Below are positions 60,201 through 64,000 of a DNA stretch of 64,000 bases, piece by piece. The stretch comes from Aspidiotus rigidus (lineage: Eukaryota; Arthropoda; Insecta; Hemiptera; Diaspididae). The position numbers and the translations under genes were made by a program. The stretch covers positions 1,364,001 to 1,428,000 of the forward strand of contig JAVHKY010000026.1 of assembly GCA_035079385.1 (NCBI GenBank), written 5' to 3'. Below the pieces are notes generated by a model. The model made no database searches. It was not told the origin of the DNA and worked only from the letters and a program-made list of their open reading frames with translations. The stretch's first letter is position 1; each line of letters starts with the position of its first letter.

Positions 60201-62760
60201 ACTCGGAGAGCTGAAAAGTAGTCTGACTGACGCGATTCGACCGAGAATATTCTTACAAGTTAACTCAACGTTAATCTAAATTCCACGTTTTCTTCAAGAT
60301 TATAGAATCTCACAGGTTCGCGAGGACAAAATTACAGAGAGACATTTGAACCGAGTTCTGTAGAAGCCGACCGAGCGATAGGCCAAGGCCTCACAGAATA
60401 AGGTCTATCGCACACCTACAAGAGATCCTCCCCTCCAAACTGTTGGATCATGGTTTGGCTGGCTTTTACAGAACTCGGTTCATTTCAAATGATGATCACT
60501 TGGAATCTGTAAACAAGAAAAGCTTTATGAGACAGACTTGTTGTTAAACGATACGCAGTCATTGAAGAAGAAAACAAATTCCTTCCTCTAGCTTTGAGAT
60601 CGCATTATTCTCCAAGATTGTATCCCTGCATACAGTTTATCTCAGTTTTTCCTTATTTTATGGACAATCTACCTCTGTAACTGTCAACCCTCAACCTCAA
60701 TAATCTTTCTTGTTCCATCCGATTACAAATGAAGTTTGTAAACAACGATAAGACTAATACATGCCTGAAAAATAACTGAGAGCTGAACTGCTGTACAAAA
60801 TAGAATTGACGTATCTACAGAATCAAAGATCCGGATAAGAGTACACGTTACCATCTCAAAATTCCGTATATATACGGTCAATATAAAGTATGTAGTTGCA
60901 AGTTTTGAGATATACTTTCAACGAAAAATTCGATATCGAAATTAGTTTCGGAATAACAACGTCCGTTTTTTCAAAAACTTCAAGAATGGTTATCGCGAGA
61001 GCGTGATTACCTTCCCACACGGATAGACTGACCCTTTGATCAAGCCGACGATCTTATTGATGTAGGTACAGATACGTCAATTCTATTTTACCGAAGGCAA
61101 AGGAAAGTCTGAAAAAATAGAACGCAACGCATACATTTCACAACACCCGAGATCTACAGTCTCTGTTGCGTTGGGGTGAGAATTAATAGAAGACATTAAT
61201 TTTCGAACAGTTCTCGCGAAGATTTTTCAAACGATCACTATTCCCTTCAATATCAATAAGTCGCTCGAGGACGAATGGCCAATCTTCTTATGAAAAAGAA
61301 AGAAACTGTACGGTTATTCTTCTTTCGTATAAAAATAATGATTTGTCCACTTCCGGTTTCTAATACGCTATCGTACTATTGATACCCGAAATTTCACAAG
61401 CTTCGAATGTCCGAAATCAAATCTAACGGTTTAAAGAAATTATTTATAGCGGAACTAAACCTTGTAATTTCCATGATGCAACAAGAAATCAAAAATGTGA
61501 AACGCTGGCTAATCAAGGGAAAAGTGATGACTAAGCACGTGAAATGTTACCGAAAAAACTGACGAATTCTTGACCGCAAAATGAAAGGATCGCCTCTACT
61601 TGAGAATGACATTAAAAATGACTAGAACATCACGACGTGGATAGATTCGATAGCAATCTTGATGACAATTCGTCAACCTGATGCATACTTGAAGTTGACT
61701 GATCAAAGGGGCTGTAGCGAGTTGTATCAGAGTGTACTCACTATCTTCCTGACAGGCTATCAAATCGGTCTACGATTTCTCGGCATTTTCAAATGCAACC
61801 ACACGAACGAAGAACGAAATTTTGGCGACGAATACTACCTGTTCTTAAGAGTGAAATAAAAAATTGTCAAATTCTACTTACTTCATGTCTCACCGGAACA
61901 GCGCGTGAATTGATAAGCAATAACTTGAATGAGAATTTTGGGCTAATGGTATAATATCGCATGCTATTAATGAAATCGAATTCACGGCGTTATATTTCGC
62001 GGGTAATTAGACACATGTAAGTAATTCTGAAAGTAAAAAGAACCTATATTATTAACAACGAAACAAATCATAGAAATTCCGAACACGTATCGAATTCTAC
62101 GGTCGAATCAGATCACGTAATGCAGCGAAAATGCAGATAGTATCAACACTCGTAGAGTTGAATGAAGTGTGTGGCAGTATTTAAGAAATTTAGGAAGAAT
62201 AAGCCTCGTTCGATCAACGTGAAAATGATAATTCGCAGCTCGATAGATACCTGCGAGATATAATCGTCGATAAGCACGAAAATTGAGCGAAAGAAGTCAA
62301 AGGTAAAAAAATAGAAACTATCTCGCAAATGTGATATACCCACATTATATATCATTTCAAAAATTCAGGTGAGTAGGTGTACTATATTTTATTTCGAACC
62401 AACACACACAAAAATGTATACGGAGTGTAAAAGTTTATCCGCGATTATGCCAATTATTGAAATTGAAAATAATTCACTTCAACTTTAGTCGCGGTTATTA
62501 ATATCGCATATACGGCGTAATCGATATCAATTTAATAATGAAACGAAAAGAACCGAGTTATTTACGCGAATTTTATGAATGAAAACAAAAATATTAATGA
62601 GTTCAGCTGCGAATCATTGATACGTTTCTGTCAGTTCACACTTTGCAAGACACTCGTTATAGAATGCCGTGACCTTAAATAATTTCAGTGGATTTAGCTT
62701 TAGAATATCGATAAGGATTAATCGTGCACGATAAACTTACTTTTCGATGGACTTCGTCAT
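39206..62760 (-). CDS. Spred: Spred (Sprouty-related EVH1 protein), five coding exons, 436 aa
   Basis: Membrane-associated inhibitor of Ras/Raf/MAPK signalling. Exons: 62741-62760, 46809-47106, 45675-45843, 45507-45562, 39206-39973; 1311 nt, all phases agree. The first exon gives only MTKSIE plus two bases. The EVH1 domain spans about residues 8-180: VRLRAVAMERDDNSEGW at its start, then CKDFEYNKVMPTFHNWY and VGLIFQTAADGRVFDRGI. A segment rich in P/S/T (about residues 48-90) is inserted in its loop. The last exon has a proline-rich linker (GYPPPSPVSPPPP) and the cysteine-rich Sprouty domain (about 318-425), starting LTCKHCRKRYTPEENVRGSCEYAPD and continuing to LPCLWCYPVLKVC. No c-Kit-binding region is recognisable. 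Intron 1 (15.6 kb) and intron 4 (5.5 kb) carry nearly all the mobile DNA of this window. Confidence 0.93.
41025..41214. mobile_element. 190-bp hAT-type MITE
   Basis: Terminal inverted repeats CAGGGGCGTATTTACGGG and its partner CAGGGACGTATTTACGGG (read inward from the right end) differ at one base in 18. The element is flanked by direct repeats GGAGAA at 41019-41024 and 41215-41220. CAGGG termini suggest the hAT superfamily, although hAT duplications are normally 8 bp, so two flanking bases may have diverged. The inside has two T8/G-run tracts and no coding sequence. It lies in Spred intron 4. Confidence 0.75.
41653..43677. mobile_element. DNA transposon with 8-bp target duplication, itself carrying a non-LTR insertion
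   Basis: Bounded by perfect 8-bp direct repeats GTGGATAC (41645-41652 and 43678-43685). The uninterrupted target is visible in PLE copy B (ATGGATAC at 49645-49652). The ends are inverted repeats: CTTTGACCATATATAGT on the left against CTTGGACCATATAGT read inward from the right, with weaker similarity for about 15 bases more. Only about 35 bp (left) and 130 bp (right) belong to this element; the middle is a non-LTR retrotransposon. An 8-bp duplication fits hAT or P-type elements. Confidence 0.6.
41668..43293 (+). CDS. 5'-truncated non-LTR retrotransposon polyprotein (RT end, RNase H, zinc knuckle)
   Basis: An open frame of 541 codons without a stop. It encodes the last part of a reverse transcriptase (LLQDTLNSITTWTSKRGF, then LLGLHFDQKLTWAPHIKTL) and an RNase H domain with its acidic residues visible: LTDGSK (D), TAELMAI (E), ILTDSLSSL (D), IWIPGHTNFPDHDAVD (D). 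It ends with a CPHC-x8-H-x4-C zinc knuckle. RNase H after RT points to the I/R1-type groups of non-LTR elements. Codon use is strikingly C-rich compared with neighbouring host genes. The first residues may be read from the host transposon; the real junction is near 41686. The tail ends in poly(A) at about 43530-43544. The open frame suggests a recent insertion. Confidence 0.85.
   Translation: MIRAHRLLQDTLNSITTWTSKRGFRFSSSKTYSVIFKKRNPIPSLPPLILQNFQIPSRNYGKLLGLHFDQKLTWAPHIKTLKAKCTRALNIIKYISHPSKGCNRKLLLLLYKSLIRSKLDYGSPIYNTVLALLDPIQTSSLRITLGAYRTSPKLSLCTEAPDPPLHFRRLILTSNFLSSVAQFPQLPIFNRIFHHNHNQSSTKHIRLQFNHLINKPFIAHPLEPIYTTFPPWTFPQPKIRLDLTEIPKSDKPGFTQHINQLLQEYPDHSLCLTDGSKTSTKAAYAYSIDGEISSHRIRNIASISTAELMAIFSCLSHLSQLPSNGKFIILTDSLSSLHSLTDAYNSNPIIQRIFLTLHTLETINTQIIFIWIPGHTNFPDHDAVDQAAKQATSLSQITDNSPLPTLDYKNYYRSLITQSWNTLWENQTNNKLLSIKKTPVPWVSSIQNTRREEVILSRLRIGHTKITHTHLISPYILTPPSCPHCQKDKLTVEHFFSCPRLLPLHSSSDTPSSLTQALKNNQDIISNTLHYLRQTDFYAHI
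43913..45506. other. remainder of Spred intron 4
   Basis: No gene or clear transposon recognised. Several scattered phrases similar to gacttgaaaaaattt recur between 43960 and 44600 but do not form a regular array. Confidence 0.4.
45844..46808. other. Spred intron 2
   Basis: 965-bp intron with nothing recognisable besides splice signals. Confidence 0.5.
47780..48345 (-). mobile_element. degenerate non-LTR fragment (RNase H and C-terminus)
   Basis: On the minus strand, broken frames align with the intact element at 41686-43545. FLQIPGHIGLSEHDAVDLTA (about 48165-48235) corresponds to its IWIPGHTNFPDHDAVDQAA. SLFPLSKP and NTNPYRSVHYQP (just upstream) match SLSSLHSL and NSNPIIQRIFL. GHTHLTHS near 47970 matches GHTKITHT. 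Stops and frame changes mark an older relative of the same family. Confidence 0.6.
48745..48799 (-). ncRNA. hammerhead ribozyme in PLE copy A
   Basis: The minus strand reads GTTGC, GAC, ACAA, CTGATGA, a GGT/ACC stem II, GAAA, a two-pair stem III (AG-TA-CT), C, TTGT, ATAA, GCAAC. Stem I pairs ACAA with TTGT and GTTGC with GCAAC around an internal loop. Predicted cleavage lies between 48758 and 48757. A U-C mismatch sits at the base of stem II. This matches the minimal type I hammerheads known from Penelope-like elements. Confidence 0.8.
48938..49369 (-). CDS. PLE GIY-YIG endonuclease domain (copy A)
   Basis: 144 codons encoding the C-terminal GIY-YIG endonuclease of a Penelope-like element. 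It has GVYKLSCEQCEGIYIGETRR, with the GVY and YIG elements and the CxxC pair usual in PLE nucleases between them, the FEIRRKEH helix with the catalytic-type arginine, and a lysine-rich tail. The frame upstream (about 49381-49544) continues the linker (GVFGKMETKKGTHDS) but is separated by a one-base deletion, so this copy cannot make the full protein. The nuclease is thought to nick target DNA for insertion. Confidence 0.8.
   Translation of the reverse strand: MNVGIQNNQPMVKRISNDQTEQKDKEGLSGVYKLSCEQCEGIYIGETRRKFEIRRKEHKTSREKDDGKSLFGKHCNDENHDGEGIFEVIHVENRTKRRKLWEQMKIAKAKRKKACLLNNVITFDSEKLFGLVIGREKKNESNQ
49546..50806 (+). pseudogene. PLE reverse transcriptase (copy B), broken
   Basis: Residues from KADKGSTVVVMEKEDY onward match the Penelope-like RT. 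KGLVKLHKANRPMRPLVNS is a hallmark block. SFDVTNTFGTIP is motif A, ERGLAMGSPLSPILAEIFM motif B, and ARYVDDILIVW the YVDD catalytic motif C. The main frame runs 49558-50391. After a frameshift near 50340 the thumb and linker continue (NYLDLTLTMEN, IYRKPTHTDTI), hit a stop near 50524, and go on through GVFGKMETKKGTHDS to the MITE junction. No intact N-terminus is present. Confidence 0.85.
50807..51236. mobile_element. 430-bp non-coding MITE with 8-bp target duplication
   Basis: Inserted in PLE copy B. Ends are CAAAGTCATATA on the left and CAAAGTCGTATA read inward from the right. Flanked by exact duplications GTGAAGAG at 50799-50806 and 51237-51244. Copy A shows the single uninterrupted GTGAAGAG, so the insertion is proven inside this window. 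The interior is AT-rich with no open frame. The 8-bp duplication fits P-type or hAT-type transposases. Confidence 0.85.
51237..51635 (+). CDS. PLE GIY-YIG endonuclease domain (copy B), 3' part of split frame
   Basis: Continues the PLE polyprotein after the MITE: VKRISNDQTEQ, then GVYKLSCEQCEGIYIGETGR, FEIRRKEH and the lysine-rich end. It differs from copy A at only a handful of residues (for example GRE against RRK after YIGET). The reading frame is open from inside the MITE at 51150, which is fortuitous. Confidence 0.8.
   Translation: MKRISNDQTEQNDKESLSGVYKLSCEQCEGIYIGETGREFEIRRKEHKTSREKEDGKSLFGKHCNEENHDGEGIFEVIHVENRTKRRKLWEQMEIAKAKRKKACLLNNVITFDSEKLFGLVIGREKKNESNQ
51852..51906 (+). ncRNA. 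hammerhead ribozyme in PLE copy B
   Basis: 55 nt: GTTGC, GAC, ACAA, CTGATGA, T, GGG-ATAACA-CCC (stem II), GAAA, AG-TA-CT (two-pair stem III counting the last A of GAAA), C, TTGT, ATAA, GCAAC. Stem I is ACAA/TTGT plus GTTGC/GCAAC. The expected self-cleavage is after C51893. The only departure from the core is an unpaired U-C at the base of stem II, also present in copy A. Confidence 0.83.
51948..54599. other. Spred intron 1 segment, no gene
   Basis: No coding region or transposon recognised. TTTCCCGC near 53268 is an E2F-type motif without supporting context. Confidence 0.4.
54600..55430. repeat. diverged tandem repeat, about three units of 250-290 bp
   Basis: Three successive blocks share the same ordered phrases: CGGAAATCAGAA (near 54917 and 55158; AGAAATCAGAA near 54645), ACAGCCTAA or ACACCTCAA, AAGGTTGCAGA or AAGGTTACAGA (near 54730, 55001, 55214), GCACA-AGACCA (near 55090, 55355), and TAAAGCCACAGC (near 55121, 55389). 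Units begin near 54630, 54895 and 55145. Spacing is fairly regular but the units are well diverged. Not a gene. Confidence 0.6.
55641..55690 (+). other. tRNA-like 5' half (A-box), possible SINE or tRNA remnant
   Basis: The stretch TGTCCGAGTGGTTGG matches the Ser/Leu-type tRNA D-arm and A-box (consensus TGGCCGAGTGGTT) at 12 of 13 positions and is preceded by a plausible acceptor stem. No B-box or T-arm follows; PLE copy C starts right after it. At best a truncated tRNA pseudogene or SINE head. Confidence 0.3.
55690..56960 (+). mobile_element. Penelope-like element copy C, heavily degraded
   Basis: Aligns with copy B but with many stops and small deletions. A first piece (about 55700-55830) matches the RT around copy B 50240-50390. 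At 55832 the alignment jumps back to copy B about 50095 and then runs on through the RT end, the linker (GVFGKPEVKK) and the GIY-YIG region (RQCEGIYIGYTGRKFNIRRKEH) to the 3' tail near 56960. The out-of-order start implies a partial duplication. Confidence 0.75.
56889..56941 (+). pseudogene. decayed hammerhead ribozyme in PLE copy C
   Basis: Position-for-position counterpart of the ribozymes in copies A and B, but CTGATGA has become CAGATGA and GAAA has become AGAA. Both core strands are altered, so self-cleavage is not expected. Confidence 0.65.
56961..60347. other. Spred intron 1 segment, no gene
   Basis: No exon consistent with Spred phase and no transposon recognised. A 134-codon plus-strand frame (58771-59175) lacks recognisable features and is treated as chance. 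Confidence 0.4.
60348..60480. mobile_element. 133-bp MITE-like inverted-repeat element
   Basis: Ends pair over about 20 bp: AACCGAGTTCTGTAGAAGCC on the left against AACCGAGTTCTGTAAAAGCC read inward from the right, one mismatch. Direct repeats CATTT flank it (60343-60347, 60481-60485). Inside, GCGATAGGCC (60375-60384) and a partner near 60402-60411 form a second hairpin. No coding capacity. Confidence 0.65.
60481..62740. other. 5' end of Spred intron 1
   Basis: Starts with a consensus GTAAGT donor on the minus strand (62735-62740). Nothing else recognised. Confidence 0.5.
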
Positions 62761-64000
62761 CCTGTAATGAAAAATCTGTTCAAATTCTCTCCATTTTACT
62801 CGTATCACCACCATTTTCGAGGTATATACGAAGTGTATGAAACAAAACTTGCCAAGGCAGGAAGTGAGTCCGCGCATGCGCGTCGCTCGCTGCTAGACCA
62901 CGCATGATATTCGAAAAACTTTCAATGAAAATCACGTAAAAAATAGTTCCGAATCATAACGGCGATCTTTCGCGTGAATTCGGATGAAATGATTTTAAAA
63001 TATTTATTTCGTCTCGTCCGAAACACTAGCGAACGTAAACGAACGAATAAATTCGCTAAAAAGGCCAAACAATTAATTTCATCAACGAACTAGAGGTTTC
63101 GTTCATAAATTACAAATAATACATGAACTACATTCGAAAACATCAATGAATGAATTGAATATAACAACAACGTTGGAGAGCCTAACGTTACCTCTACAGC
63201 AGCAGCTATACTTTATTACGTAATATTTAAGTGCATCGCATTCTGACAACGTTTTTTTGTTTTGTTTTTTTTTATTTCTCGATAATCAATTTCCTTCTAT
63301 GTATCGAGATACTGAGACGGAAAAATGCGTACGAATATTATTTTATCATGAGATTGCGAGAAGGCTATAATTTTAAGCACGAGAATCTGTACATTGTATG
63401 GAGAGGGGTTACCATATTCCACGTTGGTGGTTATTCATCTTTCTAAACAACGATGCTGTGAAACGAAACTGTATTACCGCGTCTATTTCATTCATAATTT
63501 TTTTTTTTTTTTTTTTTTTGGTGTGTGAACTGCGGAATCGTAGCGGTGTAGAATCAACGTTCCTATACACGATCCTTTATACGTTGACCTGTCAGGAAAA
63601 AAGGGACATCAGGTACTTCCGTGAAAGTCGATTTTCAAGTTCTCGATGTGTCACGGTAATTTGAAGACTGCTGTTTCACGTGGAGGTGCTATTGAGAATT
63701 TTCAAACGAATTACATCGTAATTTATTTTTGACAGGTCATTGTTCCATAACTTGAATCAACGTCACGTTACATTCTTGAAAATTTCCATTCGAATATTCG
63801 GAACAGGTCATTGTTCTAGAATTTGAATTGAAAGATAGATAGCCAAAATTATGCGTTTTTCAATAAATTTTGAATATACTTAGGAATTCATTATCGAAGA
63901 TTTTTACAATTCCCATCGATTTAGCTAGTGATCGAAAATTCTTGAACACTAATTCATTCAGTAACAAATTGCAATTTTAAATTTCAATTACTAGGTAGGC
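62761..64000. promoter_or_regulatory. Spred 5' flank
   Basis: Contains the leader and promoter region of Spred on the minus strand. A CpG-bearing patch around 62870-62910 (gcgcatgcgcgtcgctcgc) is the most promoter-like piece. A T20 run lies near 63500. No other gene seen. Confidence 0.35.

Overview
This is nuclear DNA of an animal, most likely an insect or another arthropod. Protein-coding genes are split by many short GT-AG introns (about 65-110 bp) plus a few long ones. The single-copy genes are animal housekeeping or signalling genes: nuclear lamin, KRI1, EDC4/Ge-1, UTP23, E2F-dimerisation partner DP and Spred. The mobile DNA is Penelope-like elements (PLEs), R1/I-type non-LTR elements and MITEs. 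The sequence is AT-rich but CpG is not obviously depleted. I cannot place the species further.

Layout. 1-1000: what looks like the TATA-driven first coding exon of a leftward gene whose body lies off the window. 1695-1785: a TA-flanked hairpin element. 6034-10809: three paralogous ankyrin-repeat genes with single-exon coding regions (-,-,+). They share a basic, furin-like site after the repeats and a related C-terminal tail. 12570-18080 (-): B-type lamin, ten coding exons, 576 aa, CaaX end. 19919-22530 (-): KRI1, ten exons, 646 aa. 23163-28201 (+): EDC4/Ge-1, twenty exons, 1084 aa. 28645-30092 (-): UTP23, five exons, 215 aa. 30963-33620 (+): DP, nine exons, 391 aa. 34330-36330: degenerate non-LTR fragments. 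39206-62760 (-): Spred, five coding exons, 436 aa, spread over 23.5 kb because introns 1 and 4 are full of mobile DNA. All six spliced models were assembled by hand, and every exon junction preserves the reading frame.

How the genes relate. KRI1 and UTP23 both act in small-subunit ribosome biogenesis. EDC4 is the decapping scaffold. DP drives the E2F cell-cycle programme. Spred restrains Ras/MAPK signalling. KRI1/EDC4 and UTP23/DP are divergent pairs that probably share promoters. There is no operon logic here.

The most unusual content is (i) the ankyrin trio, whose architecture recalls latrotoxin-type proteins, and (ii) the PLE-rich Spred introns. There, four PLE copies can be aligned to one another. 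Two copies end in a near-complete hammerhead ribozyme, and sibling copies supply the empty target sites that prove two DNA-transposon insertions with 8-bp target duplications. One of these holds a further non-LTR insertion, giving a three-level nest. A diverged tandem-repeat patch lies at about 54600-55430.
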